This document shows, piece by piece, positions 1 to 10,799 of a DNA stretch of 64,000 nt. The notes beneath the pieces are model-generated. The model did no database searches and was not told the DNA's origin. It saw only the letters and a program-made list of their open reading frames with translations. The DNA lies in contig JAJJXM010000054.1 in the NCBI GenBank assembly GCA_024516155.1, forward strand, positions 1-64,000, in the 5' to 3' direction. Source of the DNA: Pyronema omphalodes (Eukaryota > Ascomycota > Pezizomycetes > Pezizales > Pyronemataceae). The position numbers and the translations under genes were made by a program. How positions within the stretch are numbered: the stretch's first letter is position 1; the number at the start of each line of letters is the position of its first letter.

Positions 1-1297
1 TTGTGGAGGGAGGTCGAAAAGTGTGAATAGCTGAGTGTTGTGGAGGATAGCAAAGCGGCGGGAGGAGGTCGATGTTGAATAGCTGATATGTCGAGGAATA
101 GCGGCGGAGGGAGGTCGATAGTTGTAGATAGCTGAGTTGTGGAGGAATAGCGGCGCGGGAGGTCGATAGTTGTAAATAGCAAGGCGGCGGAGGGAGGTTG
201 ATAGTTGTAATAGCAAAGCGGCGGAGGGGGTCGATAGTTGTGAAAGCAAACGGCGGGAGGGAGGTCGATAGTTTAGCAAAGCGGCGGAGGGAGGTCGATG
301 TTGTGAATAGCTGAGTGTTGTGGAGGAATAGCAGCGGCGGGAGGTCGATAGTTAAGAGCGAGTGTTGTGGAGGAATAGCAGCGGCGGGAGGTCGATAGTT
401 GTGGATAGCTGATGTTGTGGAGGAATAGCAGCGGCGGGGGGAGGTCGATGATTGTGAATAGCTGAGTGTTGTGGAGGAATAGCAAAGCGGCGGAGGAGGT
501 CGATGATTGTGAATAGCTGAGTGTTTGTGGAGGAATAGCAAAGCGGCGGTTGTGAATAGCTGAGTGTTGTGGAGGGAGGTCGAAAGTTGTGAATAGCTGA
601 GTGTTGTGGAGGAATAGCAAAGGCGGCGGAGGGAGGTCGATGATTGTGAATAGCTGAGTGTTGTGGAGGAATAGCAAAGCGGCGGTTGTGAATAGCTGAG
701 TGTTGTGGAGGGAGGGTCGAAAGTTGTGAATAGCTGAGTGTTGTGTGGAGGAATAGCAGCGGCGGAGGGAGGTCGATGATTGTGAATAGCTGAGTGTTGG
801 TGGAGGAATAGCAAAGCGGGCGGAGGGAGGTTCGATGATTGTGAATAGCTGAGTGTTGTGGAGGAATAGCAAAGCGGCGGTTGTGAATAGCTGAGTGTTG
901 TGGAGGGAGGTCGAAAGTTGTGAATAGCTGAGTGTTGTGGAGGAATAGCAGCGGCGGAGGGAGGTCGATGATTGTGAATAGCTGAGTGTTGTGGAGGAAT
1001 AGCAAAGCGGCGGTTGTGAATAGCTGAGTGTTGTGGAGGGAGGTCGAAAGTTGTGAATAGCTGAGTGTTGTGGAGGAATAGCAAAGCGGCGGAGGGAGGT
1101 CGATTATGTGAATAGCTGAGTGTTGTGGAGGAATAGCAAAGCGGCGGTTGTGAATAGCTGAGTGTTGTGGAGGGAGGTCGAAGTTGTGAATAGCTGAGTG
1201 TTGTGGAGGAATAGCAGCGGCGGAGGGAGGTCGATGATTGTGAATAGCTGAGTGTTGTGGAGGAATAGCAAAGCGGCGGTTGTGAATAGCTGAGTGT
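1..1297. repeat. Minisatellite, outer left arm of the large palindrome
   Basis: Tandem ~56-bp unit containing the words GTGAATAGCTGAGTGTTGTG and GGAGGAATAGCAAAGCGGCGG, with frequent units lacking 25-30-bp sub-blocks. The first ~400 bp are the most degenerate (GTTGTAAATAGC variants and indels). The same unit occurs in inverted orientation at 11876-12775. Long ORFs across it on either strand are repeat artefacts. The array runs off the left edge of the window. Confidence 0.93.
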
Positions 1298-1823
1298 TGT
1301 CACGGCACACGGCTGACGAGCCGTTGTGTTGTTGCGTCATCATTGTGTTGTCGTGGTTGTTGATTGACATCGTGCCGTTGTCTTGCCGTGTTGTGTTGTG
1401 TTGTTGTGTTGTTGTGTGTGCCGTGCCATTGTGACTGAGAGACTGATTGATGATGGATGACGTACCACGAGCTGGAGAGCTGTGGCGTCGCAGGTGAATT
1501 GATGGAGAACGGAAGCTCATGTAGCGATGATTGTATGACGGCCCAGCAAGAGTGCTGGCCGCCCCTTTGTACATAAGGAGGCTTGCCTCCCCGTTGTCGA
1601 GTTCTCCATCGAACGTCTTGTGTCTTTCCCTTGCTCCTAATAAAGACTTCTTCTTCCAGTCCTACGTGACTCTTGTCCTTGTCCCTGTTCCTGTTTCGTG
1701 TGCCGTCCGTCTGACGAGCACTTCGGTCCTTGTTCTGCCGTTCCCCGTTCCGGAACCCGCCTAGTCCCTCTTGCCGGTAGTGTTCAGTGTGTTCTTTGAA
1801 CGTCCGTTCCTAGTTCCCTGACA
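1298..1823 (+). repeat. 5' LTR of A1
   Basis: Begins TGTCACGGCACACGG and ends TAGTTCCCTGACA, with TG/CA termini. It is 526 bp, the same length as the 3' LTR with one visible substitution. It contains a TTGTGTTG-rich microsatellite-like segment (about 1320-1430) and an AATAAA polyadenylation-type signal near 1638 (CTAATAAAGAC). Confidence 0.96.
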
Positions 1824-1858
1824 TTACGTTCGATAAATTAATTATTCAACCGACACGC

Positions 1859-1993
1859 ATGAACCCCACCGGTTCTGCCTGGACCTACGCATTAAAACAA
1901 GCATCGGAATCGCACACCCTAAACGAAAACCTTTGGGATTCCCGACAGATTCGCTGGCGCAGAGCGAAGAACCATCCGACGAGCAGAAAATAA
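1859..1993 (+). other. Short ORF upstream of gag (A1, shifted)
   Basis: An ATG-initiated ORF of 44 codons begins 36 nt after the LTR with MNPTGSAWT. In copy A2 the equivalent ORF has 80 codons and ends across the gag start codon. In A1 one extra base near 1932 shifts the frame, so only the N-terminal half matches A2. It is either a leader ORF that tunes gag translation or a small accessory peptide; no domain is recognisable. Confidence 0.5.
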
Positions 1994-2091
1994 CTGCTAC
2001 CTTGTGGTCCGCTGGGAACTCCAGGACTACACTTACCAGGAGCACATCCGCCGCACCATCAGACTCAAGCCAATCCTCAGAGCCCGCCAGA

Positions 2092-3438
2092 ATGCATATT
2101 AAACTTATTGACGAAGGACACTGGCAGCAAATTGTGAACGCTGCCGCCATGACCCAGTTCCCCGACGGCCATGAACCGCTTACTTTCACCAAACAACTCG
2201 CACAATCCATCTTAGACGCTCAGCACCACCCCACGGGTTATCTCTTCAACGACCTCGCGGAAACCCCCGGCTCCCGTAACAGCACCCGGGTATCCAGCCC
2301 TGTCGCCTCTCGCACTCCGGAAGCTCCCACCCCTGCTCCCATTCCCCCTGTCGTGATCCAGACTGGCTCCGTCCAGGTTTACCCAAACGGCCCAGAACCA
2401 GTACCGCGAACCGCCGCACCCCCTACCACAGCCGCAGCCGCAGCCCCCGCCCCCGCGATAATCGCACCAATTCCAAGACCCCCCCCCCGAGACCCCGAAA
2501 TCCTCCTAACCCCGGAGGAGCAAGCAGATACAAATGAAATCCACTACTACGAGAAGGAGCTCACCCGCCAGCGTGAACTCATCAACGCGCTACTCCCCTC
2601 CCCCGGCATCCGCGTGACCGGAGACAAAATCTCGGATCCGCCAACCTTCGACGGGTCCAACAGGGAGGACCTCCGCCGCTTTGTCTCTTTGGTTCGCATC
2701 AAGTTGGTAAGCGACGAGCTACGCTTCCCAACCCCTCATAAACGGATTTCTTATGCCATGGGCCGCCTCCGCGGACGCGCCTTGGATCAGATTCTTCCTT
2801 ATATCAAGGAAAATGGCAACCGCTGGGAACTCAACGACGTCGAGGACGTCATTAAAATTTTACAGCGTACCTTTGGAGACCCGGACGAGCGCGCAACGGC
2901 TCGTTTCAAACTACAAAATCTCCGACAAAACAACCGCGAATTTTCGGACTATTATGCAGAGTTTTCCCGCCTAGTCGCAGAGTTAGGCTGGGACGAAGCC
3001 GCCACCATGGATGCCCTGCGTAACGGCCTGTCCCTCGAGCTGCACGAAAAGTTGGTTGGCGCCCCGCCCACCACCACGATGCACGAATTTGTTGACCAGT
3101 GCCAAAAATTGGACTCCCAATTGAGAGCACTTGAGAACCTCCGCAAGCTGCGTACCAACCGCGGCCAAGTTAAACCCACTACCCCCGCCACCCCCGTCAC
3201 CAGTCGCCCCACCCCCGCTACCCAAGCCACCACCGCCTCCTCCAGCAAGCAAACCCCTGCCCAGGGACCCCGTCAAAAACTGTCGGCACAGGAGCGCGCG
3301 ACCTGCCTGTCAGAAGGACGTTGCCTCTACTGCGGTGGCCTCGGCCACATGGCTGCGTCGTGCCCCGCCAAGACGAATGTTAAAGTGGCGAGCGTGGAAT
3401 TATTGGATACTGAAGAAGAGGTGTCGGGAAAAGAATAA
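2092..3438 (+). CDS. Gag polyprotein (A1)
   Basis: Structural protein of 448 residues from the ATG at 2092 (MHIKLIDEGHWQ). This start is preferred over the in-frame codon at 1933 because A2 gives exactly the same length from its equivalent ATG and the short upstream ORF of A2 ends at it. A Pro/Ala-rich linker (about residues 65-145) is followed by the retrotransposon Gag core (DPPTFDGSNREDLRRFVSL, then a capsid-like segment with SDYYAEFSRLVAELGW) and one CCHC zinc knuckle, CLYCGGLGHMAASC, at about residues 411-424, which should bind the element RNA. The ORF ends TCG GGA AAA GAA TAA, and the last codons form a -1 frameshift heptamer. Pol lies in the -1 frame. The ORF is intact. Confidence 0.93.
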   Translation: MHIKLIDEGHWQQIVNAAAMTQFPDGHEPLTFTKQLAQSILDAQHHPTGYLFNDLAETPGSRNSTRVSSPVASRTPEAPTPAPIPPVVIQTGSVQVYPNGPEPVPRTAAPPTTAAAAAPAPAIIAPIPRPPPRDPEILLTPEEQADTNEIHYYEKELTRQRELINALLPSPGIRVTGDKISDPPTFDGSNREDLRRFVSLVRIKLVSDELRFPTPHKRISYAMGRLRGRALDQILPYIKENGNRWELNDVEDVIKILQRTFGDPDERATARFKLQNLRQNNREFSDYYAEFSRLVAELGWDEAATMDALRNGLSLELHEKLVGAPPTTTMHEFVDQCQKLDSQLRALENLRKLRTNRGQVKPTTPATPVTSRPTPATQATTASSSKQTPAQGPRQKLSAQERATCLSEGRCLYCGGLGHMAASCPAKTNVKVASVELLDTEEEVSGKE

Positions 3439-3470
3439 ACCAGCTGCAAGAAGATGGCTCTGCCGCTGGT
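3426..3470 (+). promoter_or_regulatory. Predicted -1 ribosomal frameshift signal, gag/pol (A1)
   Basis: The heptamer G GGA AAA (3426-3432) is in the correct X XXY YYZ phase for gag. It is followed by a 6-nt spacer GAATAA that contains the gag stop. Then comes a stem of ACCAGC (3439-3444) with GCTGGT (3465-3470), extended by GCA/TGC across one mismatch around a 12-nt loop. Pol is open in the -1 frame through this point. The whole arrangement is repeated in copy A2, and the heptamer and spacer length recur in family B. The function is inferred from this geometry. Confidence 0.8.
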
Positions 3471-6400
3471 GGGAATATTATTGCTGATACATTGCTATTA
3501 TCGGGCGCAAGTTTTACTGGAAAGTTAGAATGCAAACACCTTGTTCTCTCCTGTTCCTTGTTTTCCAATAACCGCTCCGTGAAAACAGTAGCGCTCGTTG
3601 ACTGCGGCGCCACTGGTATCGCCTTTGTTGACCGCAATTTCGCCCGCCATCACAAACTCCCCCTAACCCCCCTATCCACCGCCCGAACGGTCGAAGTTAT
3701 CGACGGCCGCCCCATATCCTCAGGAAAAATCACGCACCTCGCCCAAGTAGAGTGCACCATCAACGGTCACTCGGAAATCCTTCCCATGTTTGTCACCAAG
3801 CTGGGTCACTACCCGGTGGTGTTGGGTATCCCCTGGTTGAAGAAACACGATGTAACAATAAGCTTCAGTTCCAACACTGTAAGCTTCGACTCCCAATACT
3901 GCCTAAGGAACTGCACCCCGTTGCCTGTAAGCACAACCGGTGTCGAGGTCCTGGACTCGAGGCCCCCTCCCGCTGTCCACGAGCCCGACACAAACCCCAT
4001 GACGGAGTTAGAAGACTCGGTCCCCGACCCCCCGGAAGAACCCCCAATAGCGATCTCAAGTCTAACCATCTCCGACTTCAAAGAAATGGTAGAAGACGAA
4101 AGCCTGACAGTGTTCTCGCTATCGTTGGACGAGATCACCGTCGCCCTACAAGACAAGCCCCCCCTCACGGATGACGAACTGAAAGACATGATCCCCGAAG
4201 AGTATCATGACTACCTCGATTTATTCAAGGAGGTCAACGCGAAGGAACTCCCCCCGCACCGACCCTACGACCACAAGATCCCACTGAAAGAGGGATTCGT
4301 CCCCCCCTTTGGTCCGTTATACTCGCTGTCACGCAACGAGTTGCAGACGCTGAAAGCGTGGCTCGATGAGAATTTGGAGAAAGGATTTATACAACGCTCC
4401 CAATCATCAGCCGCCTCGCCGATATTATTCGTGAAAAAATCAGACGGATCCCTACGCCTATGCGTCGATTACCGAAGACTGAATGAAGGTACCGAGAAGA
4501 ACCGGTACCCGCTGCCATTGATACAGGAAACGATGATGAATCTTTCCAAAGCTCAATACTTTACGACCCTAGACGTCCGCAGCGCTTATAACCTCATCAG
4601 AATGGCAGAGGGCGAAGAATGGAAGACGGCCTTCCGCACAAGGTACGGCCTGTTTGAATCGAAAGTGATGCCCTTTGGGCTCACCAACGCGCCTGCCGAT
4701 TTCCAGGCATTTATAAATGATGTCCTGAGACCATACCTAGACCAGTTTTGTACGGCATACTTGGACGATATCCTTGTATTCTCCGAAACAAAGCCCGATC
4801 ACACCGCACACGTCCGAAAGATCTTGGAACGACTCAAACAAGAAAAACTGCACTTAAAGCCAGAGAAGTGTAAGTTTGCTAAGGCAGAAGTACAGTACCT
4901 GGGCTACAACATCGGCCGCGACGGCGCGCGCATGATGGATTCCAAAGTAGCCACAGTGAGAGATTGGAAGGAACCAACCAATTTGAAACAGGTCCAAGAA
5001 TTCCTAGGCTTCGCGAATTTCTACCGAAGATTTATCAAAGACTACTCAAAAGTGGTCTCCCCGCTGACGGCGCTGACCAAAAAGAAAGATGGTAAAGCAA
5101 TCCCCTTTATCTGGGGTAAAGATCAGCAGAGCGCCTTCGACCGACTGAAGGACGCATTTACATCAGCACCTATTCTCAAGCACTTCGACTACGAGAAACC
5201 GATCGTAGTAGAAACAGACGCATCTGACTATGTGTCTGCTGCAGTCTTATCACAATACGACGACGATAACGTGTTACACCCCATCGCATTTTATTCCAAG
5301 AAGCATTCCCCGGCAGAATGTAACTACGAAATCTATGACAAAGAACTACTGGCAATAGTTCGTTGTTTCGAGGAATGGCGTCCCCACTTGGAGGGCTCCG
5401 CCTTCCCTATAAAAGTATTGACAGATCACAAGAATCTCGAATACTTTATGACGACAAAGCTACTGAACAGACGACAAGCACGCTGGTCCGAGTTCCTGTC
5501 TCGGTTCAACTTTGTGATCACCTATCGACCGGGAACGTTGGGAGGAAAACCGGACGCCCTGACAAGACGAGCCGCCGACCTCCCGGAAGAGGGAGACGAA
5601 CGCATACTGGCGAACCAGCAAGCTGTTCTAAAGCCACAAAACTTTCAGTTATGCATGACCCCGCCCATGAAACTCACACCTTCCGAAGTAGACCTCCTGT
5701 TCACAGAGGGCTACAAGACAGATTCATTCCCCAACCGAGTGCTGGGAATGCTGGAAGACGGTACACAAATCTGTAAGGACATATCACTCGCCGATTGCTC
5801 CGTGTTGGAAAACAGATTGTACTACCGAGACTGCCTCTATGTCCCCGCGCTGGATAAACTACGATTGAAACTACTACAAGATCACCACGACCCCCCCCAC
5901 CATGGGACACCCGGGCCGTGGAAAGACTTTCGAACTCCTCGCCAGGAATTATTACTGGCCCTCGATGAGAAAAGATGTGGACCAATTCGTCCGAAATTGC
6001 CACACTTGTAAAAGAACAAAAGCTACCCGCCACGCACCCTATGGAACTTTGAAGCCCCTACCGGTCCCGCACCACCCTTGGCAGAATATATCTGTGGACT
6101 TTGTCACTGGACTACCGACATCAGAAGGCTTCGACGCAATATGTGCGATCGTTTGCCGACTCACGAAACAGCGGCACTTGGTGCCCTGTCACTCCACGAT
6201 AGACGCAGAAGGCTTCGCGCAACTCTTCCTGGAAAACGTATTCAAACTACACGGCCTGCCAGACCCAGTAGTGTCCGACCGCGGTCCACAATTTGTGGCC
6301 CACTTCTGGAAACACCTGGCAAATTGCATGGGTATCGAAATTGCCACGAGTACGGCCTTCCATCCCCAAACCGACGGCCAAACAGAGAGAATTAACGCCG

Positions 6401-7161
6401 TTACGGAGCAATATCTCCGCGCATACGTCTGTTATTTACAAGACGATTGGAAAAAATTTTTACCACTGGCAGAATTTGCTGCAAATAACCAAGTATCGGA
6501 TACAACGTCGCTGTCTCCGTTCTACGCTATATACGGCCGACACCCCAAATGCTCGTTCGAACTGGAAATCAGGACAGATAATCCTGAAGAAGTGAAAGCG
6601 AACGAGGTAGCGGAAAGGATGTCACACATCCATGACGTCTTACGTTCGGAAATGAAATACGCCCAAGCCCGCCACATAATAGCCGCCGACAATTCCCGAC
6701 TCCCCGCGCCGGTCTTCAGACCAGGAGACCTAGTATGGCTGGACGCCCGCAACCTCAGAACCCGCCGCCCCTCAAAGAAACTGGAAAACAAACACCTAGG
6801 CCCCTTCACCGTGTTACGACCCATTGGATCCCACGCCTATGAATTGGATATACCGGAAACAATGAAACATCATAGAACCTTCCCCGTGTCCCTACTAAAC
6901 CCAGCCCCTTCGGACCCTCTCCCTGGCCAGATTATCCCACCGCCCCTACCGGTAGTAGTAGACGGCGAAGAAGAATGGTTCGTGGATGAAATTCTGGATA
7001 GCCGATGGTCAAGAGGAAACCTGCAGTACCTCGTCAAGTGGACCGGCCATGACTCTCCAACCTGGGAACCGGAAACGAACCTATCCGAAACTGAGGCCGC
7101 TGAGAAATTCCATCAGTTATACCCAGACAAACCTTCTCCTCTCGTAGGAACTCGAGCCTAA
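3432..7161 (+). pseudogene. Pol: protease, RT, RNase H, integrase, chromodomain (A1, one frameshift)
   Basis: Pol is read in the -1 frame after the heptamer. An aspartic protease is marked by ALVDCGATG (Asp codon at 3600). The reverse transcriptase has [23 protein letters not shown] and the active site YLDD (4758-4769). RNase H carries ETDASDY, YDKELLAIV and [10 protein letters not shown]. The integrase has an HHCC zinc finger (GHPGRGK to CHTCKR, about 5905-6015) and a DDE core: Asp in VDFVTGLP, Asp in SDRGPQF (about 6276), Glu in TDGQTERIN. A GDLVWLDARN segment and a chromodomain (EEEWFVDEILDSR to FHQLYPDKP, about 6960-7140) follow. A run of 8 C near 5891-5898, against 7 in A2, shifts the frame before the integrase zinc finger and splits Pol into 3432-6011 and 5902-7161. 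With near-identical LTRs this one defect may be an assembly error; otherwise the copy lacks integrase. Confidence 0.93.
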
Positions 7162-7172
7162 CGGGGGGGTAC

Positions 7173-7698
7173 TGTCACGGCACACGGCTGACGAGCCGTT
7201 GTGTTGTTGCGTCATCATTGTGTTGTCGTGGTTGTTGATTGACATCGTGCCGTTGTCTTGCCGTGTTGTGTTGTGTTGTTGTGTTGTTGTGTGTGCCGTG
7301 CCATTGTGACTGAGAGACTGATTGATGATGGATGACGTACCACGAGCTGGAGAGCTGTGGCGTCGCAGGTGAATTGATGGAGAACGGAAGCTCATGTAGC
7401 GATGATTGTATGACGGCCCAGCAAGAGTGCTGGCCGCCCCTTTGTACATAAGGAGGCTTGCCTCCCCGTTGTCGAGTTCTCCATCGAACGTCTTGTGTCT
7501 TTCCCTTGCTCCTAATAAAGACTTCTTCTTCCAGTCCTACGTCACTCTTGTCCTTGTCCCTGTTCCTGTTTCGTGTGCCGTCCGTCTGACGAGCACTTCG
7601 GTCCTTGTTCTGCCGTTCCCCGTTCCGGAACCCGCCTAGTCCCTCTTGCCGGTAGTGTTCAGTGTGTTCTTTGAACGTCCGTTCCTAGTTCCCTGACA
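7173..7698 (+). repeat. 3' LTR of A1
   Basis: 526 bp, same termini as the 5' LTR. It is preceded by the polypurine tract ACGGGGGGGTAC and followed by the target duplication AGTGT. Confidence 0.96.
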
Positions 7699-8008
7699 AG
7701 TGTTGTGGAGGAATAGCAAAGCGGCGGAGGGAGGTCGATTATGTGAATAGCTGAGTGTTGTGGAGGAATAGCAAAGCGGCGGTTGTGAATAGCTGAGTGT
7801 TGTGGAGGAATAGCAAAGCGGCGGTTGTGAATAGCTGAGTGTTGTGGAGGGAGGTCGATGATTGTGAATAGCTGAGTGTTGTGGAGGAATAGCAAAGTGG
7901 CGGAGGGAGGTCGATGATTGTGAATAGCTGAGTGTTGTGGAGGAATAGCAAAGCGGCAGAGGGAGGTCGATGATTGTGAATAGCTGAGTATTGTGAAGGA
8001 ATAGCTGC
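7699..8008. repeat. Minisatellite, inner left arm
   Basis: Continuation of the 56-bp array interrupted by A1. The innermost repeat reads TATTGTGAAGGAATAGCTGC and its exact inverse opens the right arm at about 11876, so the palindrome symmetry runs through the minisatellite boundary. Confidence 0.92.
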
Positions 8009-8094
8009 GGGGGGGGGGGGGGGGGTTGGTGTAATAATTAGGCGCGGGAAATAAAAAAAAAGATTACAAATTAAAAGAACAAGGCAGCTCGAGA

Positions 8095-8995
8095 TTTCCT
8101 GCTGTGTTTAAGCGCCTCGCGGGGTTCTTCAGATTGATGATACAATCCCGCGAGGCGTTTAAACATACGACGTTGCGCGCCAGCAAAACAGGATTAAAAA
8201 TCTTGAGCTACGTAACTCTGTGTGTTTAAACGCCTCGCGGGATTATTCAGATTTTTAATCCTGTTTTGCTAGGTGTGTTTAAACGCCTCGCGGGATTATT
8301 CAGATCGATGATACAATCCCGCAAGGCGTTTAAACATACGACGTTGCGCGCCAGCAAAACAGGATTAAAAATCTTGAGCTACGTAACGCTGTGTGTTTAA
8401 ACGCCTCGCGGGATTATTCAGATTTTTATTCCTCTTTTGCTGGGTGTGTTTAAACGCCTCGCGGGATTATTCAGATTGATGATACAATCCCGCGAGGCGT
8501 TTAAACATACGACGTTGCGCGCCAGCAAAACAGGATTAAAAATCTTGAGCTACGTAACTCTGTGTGTTTAAACACCTCGCGGGATTATTCAGATTTTTAA
8601 TCCTGTTCTGCTGGGTGTGTTTGAACGCCTCGCGGGATTATTCAGATTGATGATACAATCCCGCAAGGCGTTTAAACATACGACGTTGCGCGCCAGCAAA
8701 ACAGGATTAGAAATCTTGAGCTACGTAACGCTGTGTGTTTAAACGCCTCGCGGGATTATTCAGATTTTTAATCCTGTTTTGCTGGGTGTGTTTAAACGCC
8801 TCGCGGGATTATTCAGATTGATGATACAATCCCGCGAGGCGTTTAAACATACGACGTTGCGCGCCAGCAAAACAGGATTAAAAATCTGAATAATCCCGCG
8901 AGGCGCTTAAACACAGCAGGAAATTTGGTGATACCTAGCGTTGTGTGTTTAAACGCCTCGGGGGATTATTCAAATTGTTAATCCTGTTTTGCTGG
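8095..8995. repeat. 171-bp tandem repeat array, left arm
   Basis: CATACGACGTTGCGCGCC recurs at 8164, 8335, 8506, 8677 and 8848, an exact 171-bp period. Each unit holds a 21-bp perfect inverted repeat (GTTTAAACGCCTCGCGGGATT) around a 17-nt loop, and a second inverted repeat built on AGCAAAACAGGATTAAAAAT. Almost every base is therefore part of a hairpin. Single-base variants (GCGAGGCG or GCAAGGCG) alternate between units. Confidence 0.95.
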
Positions 8996-9124
8996 CGCGC
9001 AACGTCGTATGTTTGAACGTTCATTTAGCTAAGTGCGCGTGTCTGCGGGGCGCGCATTGCGGCAACCGATCAGGCTGCTGCGCGCCAGTCAGCACTACAG
9101 CCCCTTGGTGGATCACATGCGCTG

Positions 9125-9400
9125 CGCACTACGGCCGTTGCCAAGGTAGCAGTTGCCAAGACGTTGGCTGCCAAGATGCCTGTTCCTGAAACGGTCGTTG
9201 CCAAGGCGGCCATTGCCAAAGCGGCTGTTGCCGAGGTGACCTTTCCCAAACTGGCTGTTGCCAAGGCGGATGTCTCCGAAGTGGCTGTTGCCCAGGCGGC
9301 CCCAACCAAATCGGCTGTTCCCAAGGCGGCCCCACCCAAATCGGCTGTTGCCAAGGCCTTCATTGCCGAGGCTATGCTGTTCCCCCGTCGCACAACCAGC
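9125..9400. repeat. 15-bp coding-phase minisatellite in the palindrome core
   Basis: A degenerate 15-bp unit (GTTGCCAAGGCGGCC and relatives) repeats about 14-18 times. Because 15 is divisible by three, all frames stay open: plus strand VAKAA-type and minus strand LGNSR-FGNGR-type pentapeptides. No ATG-initiated ORF of convincing length covers it (the longest minus-strand ORF starts at GTG), so I call it a repeat and not a gene. Confidence 0.75.
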
Positions 9401-10295
9401 GGCCAAATCGGCCAAAAGCATCTTGGCGGAGCGGGGTACAAAATGGAAATTTTCCACCGCCCCACCGTCTTTTCCTTCTTTCTTACATCACCATCGTGAA
9501 GTACGTAGTTTTTCCTGTAATTTCAATTTTTTTCTGTGCCGTTTGTTCCCCTCTCCTTTCCATTCCCTTGTTTCACCCATTCCGGTCCTTCCAACCCCCC
9601 CCCCCCCCACCCCCCACTCCGGCGGCCCCAATTCCTACCCACGTGTCCCATCCGACTCTTTGTCCGCCCTCCAACGCGCTCATCGCTGTGACATAAATCG
9701 TAACCTTAAATATCAACCCTGCTTGTGAAACAAAATTTTGCGTAGTCTTTGCTTTTTGAAACTCGGTCACACAACCGTGTGAATACGCGTCTCCTGAGCA
9801 TTATCTTCCCGTATCTACATTCTCCTTGGTGAGCCAAGGGGGCGGGTTGCAGAATAATAATTTCGTGCGCGAAGTTTTTGTGCTGCATTTTCTTGCAATG
9901 AGCGATTTTTGCGTATTGTGGCAATTGATCACCGCATACTGCGCGTCGCCATGTGCTCTAGTATTCAGATGAATATTGTCACGTACGCGAAGTTTGTTCA
10001 AAGAAGCATCAATAACATCATGCACGTAAACACAGCGACTTGTCAAATCACAGGGACGCTCAACCGCGTGAAAATCGGTGTGAAATTAAGAATATTTGGA
10101 ACAATGTTGACTTGTTTTTGAATTTGTTTTGTTTTTGAATTTAAAATGCTACGTGTATCATGTACAAGGCACTCTGCGCAGAGCCAAATTTGTTAATGAT
10201 CACAGCATGAGTTGAAATTCATTTAATCTATAGAAACAAATTCATATTCAAATCAACATTGCAATGCCTCCCTCCTGTCGCGTCCACCCGACGAC
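9401..10295. other. Palindrome core, no gene seen
   Basis: Non-palindromic sequence with a homopolymeric C tract (about 9594-9615) and AT-rich stretches (about 10090-10260). No ORF with recognisable homology and no RNA gene that I can identify. Confidence 0.6.
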
Positions 10296-10431
10296 ATTCA
10301 GCGCGCTGCGTGAAGAACGCGTCTTGTTACATCAGAACGCGTCTTGTAACATCACGTGATTGATTCAGCGCGCTGCGTGAAGAACGCGTCTTGTGACATC
10401 AGAACGCGTCTTGTAAAGTCACGTGATTGAT
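10296..10431. repeat. 67-bp direct tandem duplication
   Basis: ATTCAGCGCGCTGCGTGAAG starts at 10296 and again at 10363. Two copies, with internally repeated GAACGCGTCTTGT, each end in ATCACGTGATTG or TCACGTGATTG, which includes a CACGTG E-box. Confidence 0.85.
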
Positions 10432-10489
10432 ACGGCTCCCAGCGCGGTCCCGAACCCAGTGACGCCGAGCCCGAGTCACATCGCGCCAC

Positions 10490-10750
10490 CTGCATCGCGC
10501 AGCAACCGCTCCGTGCCGACTCGGGTTTTGTCCCGACTAATCACATGCGCTGGGTGCCATGGCTCGGCAGCTCCTCCGTGCCGACTCGGGGTCGCTTCCG
10601 AGTAATCACGTGCGCTGGGTGCCATGGCTCGGTAGCTCCTCCGTGCCGACTCGCGGTCACTTCCGACCAATCACGTGCGCTGGGTGCCGGGGCTCGGCAG
10701 CTCCTCCGTGCCGACCCGGGTTCAGTCCCGATCAATCACGTGCGCATGCG
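10490..10750. repeat. 65-bp tandem repeat, four copies
   Basis: GTGCCGACTCGGG-type words begin at 10513, 10578, 10643 and 10708, an exact 65-bp period. Units contain CTCGGCAGCTCCTCC and ATCACGTGCGCTGGGTGCC. ORFs spanning it on both strands are repeat artefacts. Confidence 0.9.
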
Positions 10751-10799
10751 CCAAGTGCCGCGCGTGAAACCTGCTGCAGCGCCCGCATTGCGGCAACCG

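Larger units (their letters stand above)
1298..7698 (+). mobile_element. Ty3/gypsy chromovirus, family A, copy A1 (full length, young)
   Basis: A complete LTR retrotransposon of 6401 bp. It starts TGTCACGGC and ends CCCTGACA, with 526-bp LTRs at 1298-1823 and 7173-7698, and is flanked by a perfect 5-bp target duplication AGTGT (1293-1297 and 7699-7703). The LTRs differ at one position that I can see (near 1669), so the insertion is recent. A G-rich polypurine tract (7163-7169) precedes the 3' LTR. No TGG-type tRNA primer site is visible just inside the 5' LTR, so the priming mode is unclear. Order: short upstream ORF, Gag, PR-RT-RNaseH-IN, chromodomain, which places it in the chromovirus branch of Metaviridae-type elements. 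It is inserted in the left minisatellite arm and interrupts it. Confidence 0.97.

Noticed and set aside
9070..9499. Pentapeptide-like ORFs (VAKAA on plus, LGNSR-FGNGR on minus)
   Set aside because: A 15-bp minisatellite keeps all frames open; the pattern does not match the A(D/N)Lxx pentapeptide-repeat rule, and no good start codon exists.
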